This document shows, in pieces, positions 26,601 through 38,600 of a stretch of 64,000 nt of DNA. The stretch covers positions 62,001 to 126,000 of the forward strand of contig JAPYMA010001481.1 of the NCBI GenBank assembly GCA_035041965.1, read 5' to 3'. The position numbers and the translations under genes were made by a program. Each line of letters begins with the position of its first letter. The stretch's first letter is position 1. The DNA is from Anisakis pegreffii. Lineage: Eukaryota; Nematoda; Chromadorea; Rhabditida; Anisakidae. The notes beneath the pieces are model-generated. The model saw only the letters and a program-made list of their open reading frames with translations. It was not told where the DNA came from and did no database searches.

Positions 26601-29600
26601 TGTTCGCTGGATTTTTCAATTTTTCGTAAGAAATTCTGAATGCCAGCTAAACGCTTTCCACTAATCGATTCTTGCTGCGCTGCAGCGGAACATTTTAGAG
26701 AGTTTCCTCGATAGCGCACGTAAAATCCGTGAAATTTCTTACAAAGTCGAGTCAATTCCATATAACGAAGCAGTTTGAAAAAATCGATTTCGAAACAATC
26801 CAACTGAAATGTTCACAATTTCAACTCCAAACCCTAAGAGCAATGCTGACTTTCAACGATATGAGAGACAGCTCCCAAGTTCAGCTCACATTAACGTCGT
26901 ATCGATTAACCAAAATACAAAAAGAAACAAAGCGTATTAAGTTGCAAAATTTGCACCATCGCACAATCAAAAATGATTCTTCTCACAATGATTCGTTTGA
27001 AATTGTTAAAATGAAGAAACAAAATTATTCATATCGCAAATCACACAATCACCACACAACAATCAACATCTTTATAAAACATCCAACAAAAATATTCGTT
27101 CGCAAAGAGATGAAACAGACTACTTCAATAATAAAAAACTAACGAACTTCAATTATAAAAAACTAACGAACTTCAACCAGAAAATGCGACATTGCGAAAA
27201 CCAAATCAGATTGGTTTTTGGAATAGGTTGATAAAAGATGATTGAGTGAAGTTGTTAGTTGAAGTAGTTGTCGTATATACAATAAATTCTTGGCTTTCAA
27301 TCTTGACCGATAACGTTCAATATAATCTCTGAAACGATTGAATTTTTTGTCAGTCGTTCGATTTGTTGAACTAATTTTATAACAGAACGCTAAAATGAAT
27401 CAATATTTATATTCAAGAGAATTCTCTGCGAAAATCGCCCATGCACATTCCACAAGTGAAGAGAACTGCAAACATTCTTTTCAATACGGATAGCAAGAAT
27501 TAGGTCGACGGCCATGAAATTTCGATGGCCATCGATTAAAGCCTAAAGAGGCTGATCGGTAAGAGGTTAATACAAGTCAGTTCTCAGTGGTCACCAACCG
27601 AAGTCTGCAAAGAGTGTCTTTAGTGGCCACCGAACGAAATCGACCAACGCTGTGAATCTCATTTATCAGTGACCACCAAAAAAATCTATCGATTGTCAAC
27701 TTTAAAGGGTAGGTGGATTTCATATATACACGTATAATAGATATAGCACATTCACATACACAGAAACTCGCGTTTTCTTCTTCACACGCAATCAATACGA
27801 AAACATTTTTGTTCGAGTTTTCTTGTGTCCCTTCAAAACTTTTCATATTCAAACTTGTTTTTAGTTATTATAATATTTCTCAAACGACGATAACCACAGC
27901 GAGTGGATTAACCGAATGTGAAAGCCAAACTTTTAACTTCTACCGGCAAAAATGAACTGAACTGAATCAAAACCTTATGAGTGACAAAGCAATGGTGATT
28001 GCTGGTAGAGAGAGTTCCACTGAATGGCAATTGGCGATCGTTTGCAGAAGATTATGTGCTTCATCAATTATGACGATGTTATCTTTTAGATTCACACCCC
28101 ACGCCTCTCGAGTCGCTTTTTGCAGTAGTACCTAAGGAACATTATTATGCTTTCACTATAAACATTGATTTCAATAATGAACACTATTGTGAGCATTATT
28201 CACTATCTTCTAATTTACACGAATCAATGCCTATTGCAATTAGAATGACTCTTAGTGACAATCAATTATTCTGAAGAAACATTCAGTTTCTGGAAAAGAA
28301 TTAATTACCCCTCAAAGCAAACGAGATTCTGCAAATAAACAATTTTTTTGAACCCATTACAAAACAGAAATATCCAGAAAGTATCAAAAAATAACATCAG
28401 CTTGTATATTTTCAATTATAAAAAACTTACGCAACTGAATTCGTCCGAATATTCGACTGAAAAACTAACTTGATATGGGAGGAGAACAATTTGCGAGAGA
28501 GCGATTGCGCCCCTGGATGCAAAATAGGGGCATGCTAAGAGCGCTTTTCCTGATTGGATAACCTTGCTAACGGTCGGCACCTTCACACTGAGCACCTGAT
28601 CAGTCAACTCTTCAATTGGATCTGCTCGCCAATATTGACAAGTGGAACACTGAGTGGATCGTTTATTCGCCTGAGATACGCATTCTTTAGGATAATGTAA
28701 TGCACAAAATCAATCAAACAATCGATAAAATCAAAGCGAATGTAATCGAAAAAAAAATCAAAAATCAAATCATGTGAACATTTGTTAGTGAATCGAATGC
28801 GAAATGAAACCAAACGAAACCTTTGAATCATCTCGCTTTTGTCTCTTCTCACCACTGCCACCACTCTTTTTTTGTCTTAATTCATCGCATTTCTCGTTCA
28901 TTAAATTTGTTTGTTTCAACGATTTCACACTATCGTTCACACACAATATTTGACGTGAACCAATTGTCACAATTCTTGGTCGATACCTTCAACCATTTCA
29001 TTTCAATTTGTGATCGCATCGAAAAACACCAATTAAAATCGAAAAATGCGAAGACAAAAAACAAATTTAGTTGACTCTAAGTTCTGAAAGCAAAACAAAG
29101 AAATGAGTGAGTAGGGAAAAGAACCTCGTTTTGAGTATTTCCGCAGCGAACTGTTCCAACTGTGAATGTGTTCGCGAAGCATAAAATATTTTTGTACATG
29201 ACGGCTGCTGGATATTTTCGGATGATAGCACCTCATTATCACTTGAATAATTCTCATCTGGGGCAATATCCTCAAATTTTATTGAAATCAAAATCTTTTA
29301 ATCCATCACTGCATTCAATATTTAACTAGAATGTAATAGGAAATCATAACATTGATATCTGCGTTCAGTTAATGGGTCATTTCTTTCGTTTATTATAGGA
29401 TTCAAGACAGTGATCATCAGAGCGATAATGCTACGGATTAATAAGATAACGTATCCTCGAATGAGAGATATTCCAATGTGATGATGTATTGCTTCATTAC
29501 AACAACTTATTTATGGTTTCAGCTTATCGGAAAAACCCCATAGATCTTTTCCAACGAGATGCTGCGAATCTTTTAACTCAAATGATTTCACTTTAATATA

Positions 29601-30354
29601 GAAATGCACTAAAATCATCGAAATCCAAAAACTATTCAACATACTTTATCAGGATCATCTTCTTCGACTGTATTCCTAGCAAATATTTCCTCATTATCAC
29701 CATCAATCTTATTTTCCGTAGCATTTCTTCGTTTCCGATCGCTCTTTTCCGTCCGAGCTTTCTTCAATCGTTCATCAATTTTTTTCAACTCTTCTAATTT
29801 TTCCTCCACCCCACTCAATTCTCGTTTCGCATCGAATTTCTTCTTATAAGCTGCTACCCAATCGTCGCCATCATCTGAGTGAATCATCCAATTTAGCGAA
29901 TCTTATTTTGTGATCATTGTAAGCAATTCTGCTTAATGCTTGTAATGGTCTCGCAAACCGCTTACAGTATCAAAACATTTGGAACGCTTCGAATGTATCA
30001 CATTTCAAATGAAACAGTCTGGTGGGATTTTTTTTTGATTTAACGATATGAATTTCTCAGCTTTAAAAATTTTGAACTCTTAGTGAACCAGGATATACAA
30101 AGATACATAAATAAATCACCATTTTCTTTCGCTTTTTCATCAGCATCTTTGATTTGTTTTTCCAGTTCGCTACGTTGTTTCAACTCGAAATTCTCCAGCC
30201 AATTCAACGATGAACATATCACACTCAGTGACTTCCCAGTGCCTGTTGGTGATTCAAAAATACCAATTTTGGAATCATTTAAACATTTCCGAATTTCTCT
30301 CATCAACGCCAACTGAATGGCATACGGTTGGTATGGAAACGAGAATTCATCCAT
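23645..30354 (-). CDS. chl-1: DDX11/CHL1-family Fe-S DNA helicase (XPD/RAD3-like, superfamily 2)
   Basis: Sixteen minus-strand exons join in phase to about 873 aa: 30354-30120, 29874-29645, 29294-29125, 28986-28821, 28670-28470, 28131-27974, 27328-27172, 26803-26590, 26512-26332, 26038-25906, 25667-25592, 25201-25002, 24766-24637, 24502-24408, 24069-23908, 23758-23645. Seen: Walker A SPTGTGKS (Lys41), motif Ia [12 protein letters not shown], Fe-S region with Cys in [16 protein letters not shown] and ACPYF, motif II DEAH (357-360), '[10 protein letters not shown]', 'FSCGHVI', [10 protein letters not shown], motif V region KLSEGINFSD and motif [11 protein letters not shown] (807-815). These are hallmarks of DDX11/CHL1, a 5'-3' nuclear helicase for sister-chromatid cohesion and repair; FSCGHV and the [11 protein letters not shown] insert favour it over RTEL1 or FANCJ. 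Exons 3 and 4 need non-CAG (aag) acceptors. All motifs are intact. The start ATG follows a TTTCAG closely. Confidence 0.95.
27583..27690. repeat. Three degenerate copies of a short intronic repeat
   Basis: cagtggtcaccaaccgaa (near 27585), tagtggccaccgaacgaa (near 27621) and cagtgaccaccaaaaaaat (near 27667) are clearly related, spaced about 36 and 46 bases. They lie in the helicase intron between exons 28131-27974 and 27328-27172. Confidence 0.45.
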
Positions 30355-30355
30355 T

Positions 30356-30368
30356 CATAAAGCTGAAA
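30356..30368 (-). promoter_or_regulatory. Candidate spliced-leader acceptor of the helicase gene, with overlapping 3-codon uORF
   Basis: On the minus strand tttcag (30368-30363) sits four bases before an ATG (30358-30356) that opens a tiny frame ATG AAT GGA TGA; the helicase ATG (30354-30352) starts four bases later in another frame. A TTTCAG this close to the start is what a trans-splice site looks like in nematodes. Inference; no spliced leader sequence is encoded here. Confidence 0.4.
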
Positions 30369-30854
30369 CAAACTCAATCGACCATCAAGTTATTAAAGGG
30401 TGGTTTTTGACACTGAGGAGGCATTTGGAATCGCTCGCTTCATAAAATTTCAAACCACATGCAGTTCCGGATCACGCACTGTTTAAGACGGAAAAGCGAT
30501 TCAGAATGGAATTTCTAGAATGTCGATTAACTTGACTTCACGTAGTACTGCATTTAGTGGTTGGCAATATGCATATATTCAAGTGAGATCATAAAACACT
30601 TCAAACTTTTCTTCACTGAAGCGCATTCATGAATGATGTTTTGATCTCGTGATCATTTTTAATATCAGGCACAGCGTGGATAAAACCTTGTATAAATGAA
30701 TTTATTTTTCATTGTCTACTTCGATAGACTGATAGATTAACGAGGGGTTCGAGGCCTGACGACAATCCACAGAATTTTTGTTTTATGTCGCCCTTGGGAT
30801 GAGAAAGCGGTTTTGCCCTAACATAAGCCGTAGGGTAAGACGACGTTCTGGTCT

Positions 30855-31355
30855 TTGGCACCCTTTGTTAAGTGTAAGCACTCCGCTCTCCGTCGTGAAC
30901 AGCAAAGGCCAAAATTTCTTATAATTCAGCGAAATCCATCTCTCCCGGACAGAAAAACACTATCATACCCTGGAAACCTCGTCATCCTCAGGAGACCCCT
31001 GTTCTTCCCAGGGGAACCTCCATCCATCCTCGAAAAGGGCCAGGAAGCTGAGAAGAGAGGAAGAAGAATGAGAAGGACGGGGACTGCCCCAAGAGTGAAG
31101 GAGGTGACGGTCAAAGATGAAGAACATGGGCAAGGGTTGGAGATGATTTGGAACGGAGATTGGTTTGCGGAATGGGAACCGAGAGAGACAGAGAGCTTAA
31201 TCATGCGGCTCCAACAATCAAACTATGCCTGCATTGTAGTCACAAATGCGACTGTAGTTTTTGCTGCTGCCCTTTGGATTGTTTCAGCTGGAATAAATGA
31301 AAGAAAAAATGCTGATAGTGTGAGTGATAGAATTTCAGAATTTTCGTTCTTTTAA
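30855..31355 (+). other. Unassigned 166-codon open frame in a GC-elevated block
   Basis: An unusually long frame for intergenic DNA, opening at a TTG rather than ATG. The first two thirds are rich in Arg, Pro, Glu and Gly; the last third has one hydrophobic stretch (CIVVTNATVVFAAALWIV). No domain was recognised and no in-frame ATG opens it at the 5' side. It could be an exon of an unseen gene, a fragment of a mobile element, or an effect of the local GC content, which lowers stop-codon frequency. Confidence 0.2.
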
Positions 31356-32607
31356 ACAAAATTGAAAGAGTTCGCCTTGAACAGGAACGAAATGGAACGA
31401 TTTTCCTTCAGCTTAAGCACTCATTGATCAGTCAAATAACCACTACCATAAATCTCAATAAAATTCCAGTTGAAAATATTCTAACGTGTAGAAATTTTTC
31501 TTAATTGCAGAAAAATAAGAGTTGAATTTTTTTAATTGGCGCCCTTTTGGCAGATCGTTCTGAGACGAGTCTGTCTCATCCGGCAACTTTGACGGTTGCC
31601 AATTGAAATCGATGTTTCGCGCGTTCTACACAACTCTCTTACTCTTCTCTACGTACTCTAATAGCTGTGCATACTACTTCGACAATACGTAACTTATCGG
31701 GGTATGCGAGCGAGGGCCCATTGCTATGTTGATAGGATGGTGCGAATGTTCGTTTTCATCTTTAACTCTCGCAAAGCAACGCACACTCTTGCGTTTATCT
31801 ATGATAGAAACCACTGGTTCGGATGATGTTGCCGTTGCTGCTGCTGTTGCTGTTGTTGTTGTACAGCTCCGGAGCGAGCACCGTTGAATTGTGCTCACGA
31901 ATGATCATCACACACAGAGACTAGCGAGCGCTCGGTGTATGCATAGATAGAACGAGGAGGAGAGAGAAGAACAGATTGTGTGTTGCAGTGTTTTATTTAT
32001 GTGCTATGCAGTTTATTTTATTTCACATATTCATTCATCGTTATACTTCTTCTTGCTTTACATAGCCAATACCGTTTCGAAATTGTAATGTGCATTTATT
32101 TTTGCCTGTTGATAATTTTATCGCTTCATTTCATACACATTAACTCAGATATTAATCAATTGTAATGTTTTTCGATACATTTCCTACATTACTCACACTC
32201 GAAACGATTGTTGCATGTCCTCAAATAGTAACTCATTCCAGTTTGCCTCTTTTACCCATTATTTGTTACAATATCTATGCAATCGGACGTTGCAGTTTTA
32301 ACGATTGGCAGTGACTAACGCAGAATTTCGTTGACAAAACGTTATCGAATTGACCAGAATATAGTCGTTTTTGACGGTTTACCTTATCATTGAGTGTGAA
32401 AAAAACGTTGTTACGGCTTCGAACCTACAGAATTTTGAGTTACGTTCAAAGGGTAATCATAACTACATGTGTATGGCGATTTATTGTGTAAAAACACGAT
32501 GGTTATGAATGATTTTAGTGAATATCAACGAAAGACAGTCGAATATTTCAGGAGGGATATAATCAGCAGTTATTAATTGTGATAAAAGATAAGAAGGTAA
32601 TTGTGTT

Positions 32608-32694
32608 ATGTGGTTTGAAGTGTATTGCCAATGTTGTTGATGATCAATGGGACTCTCAGCTACACTCGACTTGAAGAGACCTGCTATGGAAAGT
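32608..32694 (+). promoter_or_regulatory. Two upstream ATGs before the KANSL1-like start
   Basis: ATG at 32608 opens a 10-codon frame ending in TGA at 32638-32640, in frame with the main start. ATG at 32631 opens a 21-codon frame overlapping the main start (32647) in another frame and ending near 32694. If the mRNA begins at or before the TTTCAG near 32552, these would be read first and could lower translation. Confidence 0.35.
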
Positions 32695-35600
32695 GAATGC
32701 CAATATAATGTAAGTTTCCAATTGGAGAATTATTTCTACATTTATTTCAATGCTTTTTGCGTTTTTATGTTATTTGATCTCCATCGGTTGCCGTATAGCA
32801 AGTTGTCGTTCCCTCTCCGCTCGTGCCAATATGTGATCGCAATTGCCTTTCCTCTAATAATCTGTATTTCTAAGCGACATATCAGAAGAAAATCATGAAA
32901 TTAATCCATAGGTCGAGAAGTTTGATGACAATATTTCTTCGGTTGAATCAAAGGAATCAATTCTCTGTTCTTGAAAAGCATTTTGAAAACCTTGTTGGGC
33001 ATGTGTGGAAGAATTATGCGAAAAATCAATCAGCAATAATTTGTCAAAATTTTGAATCCCTTTGCCATCCTCAAATTACCCCTTTCCATGTGAGAACCAC
33101 TGGGCTGTATTAATCTAAAGAGCCTGAATGGTGAAATGTCTAGTGCTATCGTTAAACCAGATAATTGAGATCGCTCACTAAGTTTTGTGCTCCAGTACAA
33201 AAAATATAATTATTAACGTTTTAAATATTTATCGTAATTGTGTTATCTCAGATCATTTACGCTTCAATGTCAAATTATTTGCAGATGCAAAAAGAAGATG
33301 GACTCGAAGAGGAAGATGTATCGATGAGACGTCCACTCAGTGACGGCACTCTATCAGAATCAAATCATCATCAAAATGGACATATGATTGATAGTAACGG
33401 TGTGAATATGAGTAAATCTCATTCAGAATCCGCCCAATCTGCTGTGATAAATATCCTTGGGAATGCTTCTTTGAACACAGATCTACATATTGAAGAGGTT
33501 GACTTCAGTCGATCTGATAAGGTTTGTTCAGGAACCCTTCCTTTATTAGTTTCTGATTTTATTTTTAATCAGCAGTCACAATGAATAGGTTCATTCTTTG
33601 CTTTCTATATGTTATGCGGACTTTTAAGAATATGCCTCTGAAAATTTGAAGTGTCCAAAAGTTGTGTTTTGTATTCTTTTGACGAATTGACCATTTAGTA
33701 GCGTAGTCTTTAAAATATGTGTTGCCAAACGGACGTGTTTTGTTGATTGGCTCCATTAGATATAATAGCTTGAAAAATTGTTTTATAGTAAAGAAAATAC
33801 GATTTTTTTGCAGTTAAATGCGACAGTGAGCGAGGCACATTCTACGCAACATCAAAACGGTGGTGATGGATTAAAGATGAATTCGCATCTGAAGAACGGA
33901 GGCTCTGAAATAAATTCAGAATTCTCAAACACGAGTCAACAGTTATTGAAACATCCGGTCGAAGGTGTATTCGCAAATGCGCAAACAGCTTCAAAAATTG
34001 ATGATATCGATGGTCGAGTCGGTAATGAATTGAACGATAACATGATGGAATCGCAACAACAGTTGAATATTATTAAATCTGCATCATTCAATCACTTCGA
34101 TTGTGATCAGTCAGTTTTATCGTCAACAAATCTCATTGATCCTATAGAAGCAATTGATCGTGATCCGATATTCTTATCGCCTGATAAAACGAATGATATT
34201 ATTGGAAATCAAGCTTCAACCATGCTGTCTGCATCATCTGCGGCAACGTATACGCAGGATGAATCGGATTTAGATTCACCTCTGCAGCTACCAGCGATTC
34301 CGAATTTTGAATCTGATTTAATGGGCAGTAATTCCGATGCTGATTCCACTAAGGATTCTGATTCATGCTTCAAGCAGCATCAATCTTCAATGGATTTAAG
34401 TGAAAATAATCTAGCAAAATGGAATAACAATAATGATAATGATATGAAAATGAATAAAGTGGCTCAGTCTGATGATCCACTCAATCAATCGATTGTTTAC
34501 GATAAGTCAATGGAACAACAACAACAATCGCCTCAAATCGAACAAACTTGTTCAGCCGGATTGAATGATCCATTAGCTGATGGGGGCATTATTGATGATA
34601 TACCGAACGAATCACCCGCTAGTCCAGAACCAATGCGTGAATTGACGTGGCTTCCGCCACTCTATGTTCCAGAAATTCCACTGTCAACCGGCGACAACGA
34701 GAGGGTAACTTCTCCGGAAAATTGTCGTGCGCCACCTCCATCGTACGAAGATGATCCTCAGATGATGCAAGCCGTGATTGACCTATCCGCAACAGTGGAT
34801 GCGAAGAAGTTGAGTGCTCCGCCGAGGAAACCTCCACCGCTGGTTCCGGTGCCGATCGAGCCGCACAGTGTTGTGAGGACATACGATCGAACACCGCCGT
34901 GTTTCAGTCGTTCAGCTTACGCGAAAAGGAATATGGCCGTTGCCACTTCATGGAAACATCGTGACAGAGAACATCACCAAAAGCAACCGCAATCATCAGG
35001 TAACACTGCTTCTGTTGGGACTTCAAATGAAACAGTGAAACGTCATTCGAGCAACCCGAATATTGCACATGAACCATCCACTTCTGCAACGCAGAGATAC
35101 TCAACTCATGATAGCATGGTTAGATTTGATTTCGCTTCATTCATAGTGTGCTAAAAAGTATTTTACTAATGTTTGGATTAGATGAATTATGCAAATAATT
35201 CTAGATCAGTGATCGCAACTGGCGGACCGCGGGCTAAAATTGGCCCGTCCCCACTAATATTTGGTCCGCCAGATGGAATTGAAAATCTGATTTAAAAGAG
35301 GTAAAAAAGAAAAGAAAAAAGGCTAAATGTTTGGGGGAACACAATTTGCTGATGTCACATTTATGGTGACTTAAAAGACATTCTGTGTAACAACCACTGA
35401 TTAAAGACAGTAGCTTTATTATCACCAAATTAATGGAGCTGAATTAGTAATAACACATCAATAGTCTGCAAATAAAGTTCCTTCATTTTTCTGTATGTAT
35501 TTAAGATATAGTAGTAGCCTATAGATGAGGGAAAAAATGTTCCTGATTGACGTGATGTTTTGGCCCGTCAGTCAGTTGTTTGGAAAAATTTTGGACGGAG

Positions 35601-38600
35601 ACCAAACTTACGTGCCCGACCCATGGTCGAGATAGTGTGATATAATGTGACAGTGGAAATCATTTCGTTGTTGTTATCAGGCTTTCACCAGTTTCTCTGC
35701 AAAAATTTGCATCAAACTTTCGAGCGAGTACTTGCAACTGTCGCATGCAAATTTTTGACGAGTTTTTTGCTGACTGTGAGTTGTTTTGATTAGATGGCTG
35801 GGACTAGTCGCATGTTGATGGCGCCGTTGACGGTGAACACTGAGATGAAACGTGGTAATGCTTCTGCCGCTTCGTCTGCTTCGCGCGATATGCCGACGCA
35901 CAAGAAAGATGAATTCGGCAACGCTCTATCGGCACCGTTATCCTCAAATAGCGAACGATCAAATTCAACAGTTAGTTTTGGGTTATTCCAATTATTTGAT
36001 CATTCATTAATTCCGAACAGAAACTTATGATAAATTTTTTGGTTCGTTTTGCTTTTACTTTTATCTTTGTCATTTTATTTTGAGATTTGTGACGTTGAGA
36101 GATTCGAAAATTTAGATCAATGATTGGAAATGGCGACGAAAATCATTCAATGAAGCGTCGCCAACAGATGATCGAATTCAACTTCCAAATGAAAAGCAAC
36201 TGAACAGGGCACTAGATCTCATCAAAACAGCCACTGATCAACGCTTATCGAGAGATTCGTCGATGCAGCCGTCTCCGTCACCCAAAATTTCATCATCGAA
36301 GTTTGTTACCATTTTTAAATTATATTTCAACTCATTTGAGTTCGAATTCGCTGTCGAAATCCGAAGAATCTTTCAATTTGATGCATTCACTATGGTGTAT
36401 AAAAAGTATTCAAAATTCGAAAATTTGGAACGAAAATTCAAATTCCGAAGAGTTTACTTCTATTTAAAAAGATGTTTAAGAAGTCCATAAGTAATCGTTT
36501 GATGATTTGTTTTTCAAGAAGTACAACAAATGTGAAAAAAGAGGTCTTTAAACGAAAAACCATGCAAGATCGCCTGAATCGCCTTCGTGAGCAAAACGCA
36601 CTCCTACTCACTGTTCCATCAGTACGTTATTTGTTTGTTTTTTTAAAATAATTAGTGTTCATTATCTCTCCTCTTAATTCAACTTTTTTATGGTATTACT
36701 TACCTTTTTTGTGGTATCACATGTCAAAGCGTTTTGATTACAGTTTGAAAACGTGAACACAACACAAATGGCAATATTGTTGAGACGTTTCAAGAAATAT
36801 TGGAAGGTGAGGAACTATTTGTCTGAAGAACTGATTCAACACGTTCTCAACGGTCAGGAAGAACCTTCGACCGATCAGCAACAACAAGAACGGTTTAATG
36901 AATCCGATAACATCAGTGAATCGTTGGTTTTTTTTTTTCTCAGTCGTCGGGGTATGCTTTAGTTTGCTTCTGTGCTTCGGATAAAGGAAGTATAGTTGAA
37001 GATTAAAAAGGAAATGAATTCTGATTCGAAATTCGCTCAGAATATCTGGTTGGCGGAAGGGAGAAAAGTGTTATCTTTATTAGGCTTGTTATGAAAAAGT
37101 TCAAAAGCTTGTAATGTTGTGCATTCGAACCAGCGATAATGGTACTTCAGAGTGGTGAATCGGGAATGTCGTACAAAGTTACGTGCCTTTCGAGAGGCAT
37201 CTGATCCAGATGCGACCGAGTCGAGTACAGACGAAGAGGAGGATGAATGGAGCGATCGAATGGAATTGGAAGGCGATAAAGCTGCGTCGTTGGGGCCGTC
37301 GACATCGTCACCAGTGAAAAAAATTCGTATCACGTAAGTGCTCAGTGATGATTTTGTTGACTGTTGTGTTTCACACTCATAATTCATGATTCAGCGCAAC
37401 AATCTATTATGAATATTTCCTGTTGTTTTGATCGTATCTGCTGCAATTACAATTCGAAAGTTTTTTCTTCACATTTGATCACATTTCGCTCTGTCAGCGA
37501 AATGGATTGTTGTTGCTTTTATTTCCTCTCATGAACTCATTGGAATTTTTTTGTTTTCATTTTGTAAAAATATTTTCATTCATGCAAGATTGTTTTGCTG
37601 TGGACATTTTCTCATTCTTTGCAATTTTTTATTCGGATCTGCTAAAAGGATATAAAATTTATATGTTGTGATAATTTTTGGATCTGTTTTAGTCGAAATA
37701 ATCCTCTGTTACGGCTGTATCGAATGAGAGTTCAACTTGGCGCGCTTCAGTGTCGTGCTGAGTACGAAGAAGAGGAATGTGCAAGAATGATTGAAAATAT
37801 TCGGCAACAGGTTCGTTGTATACGTTGTTTTTTGATATAGTGACTTTTAAAAATCTTCATATATTCTGCTTTTTCATTTTGTTCGTTGAGGATTTTATGC
37901 AAATTTTACTTCTGATGCTTAAACTTTTCATCTCTCTTTTTGAAACTTATTTTGTGGAGAATGTTCTTTAATGGAACAGTTATAAAAATGAATGCTTCAT
38001 ACCTTTCTACTGGTTTTCATATACTCTGATTATACATAGGCTTTGTTTTTTTTTTTGTTGACGGTGGGATTCTTTTTATAGATATCAGAATTGGATGCAA
38101 AAAAGGAGCGGTTTGTGACGCCTGATAGGTTGCTGGAAGATGGTATTGAGCAGGAGCAGGAAGATGGAAAGGATTTTGGTTGTGCGAGATGTATACCTGT
38201 AAACGGTAAACTGAGGCGAAAATTGTTGAGGCGATCACGAAATAATACGTTAGTTCCATTTAGATTTTGTAGAATGCTGAGTGTTTTGAAAAGTATTGCA
38301 GGGTTGAGTAACTTTGTGCGTTTCGATCTGAAAATTCTGCTTTCATAATATTCGTTGTCCGATGTATATTCGTTGAAGCGATACTTGTTACATTCCGTAT
38401 TCAGCGTCGATTATCGATTAAACCTGCTCTGAGATGTCTCGTATTTTTAAATGATAACAGATGTAATCTGAATGCTTCATGTTGGAAGCTTCTTCTAGAT
38501 CTCTTTTTTAATCTCATCTTTATGGATGTTGCTTATAAAAACTGAAAACTCGAAAATGATCTTATAAATTTGAAACGATCGGTTAATACATTTACGGAAA

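Larger units (their letters stand above)
30355..32646. promoter_or_regulatory. Divergent intergenic (bidirectional promoter) region
   Basis: Separates the head-to-head helicase (-) and KANSL1-like (+) genes. It includes a GC-elevated block about 30740-31250, two small potential stem-loops around 31570-31605 (gagac/gtctc and ggcaac/gttgcc), an imperfect GTT/GCT triplet run at about 31827-31862, and a TTTCAG at about 32547-32552 that could receive a spliced leader for the plus-strand gene. A 166-codon open frame (30855-31355) begins with TTG and is treated separately. No TATA box was assigned. Confidence 0.45.

Noticed and set aside
26729..27142. 137-codon plus-strand open frame
   Set aside because: Antisense to a helicase exon and its neighbouring intron; A-rich composition and no domain, so a shadow frame.
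30740..30760. Possible tRNA gene from a gggttcgaggcc B-box-like string
   Set aside because: No A box, D-arm or acceptor stem can be folded around it; kept only as a note on the GC-elevated island.
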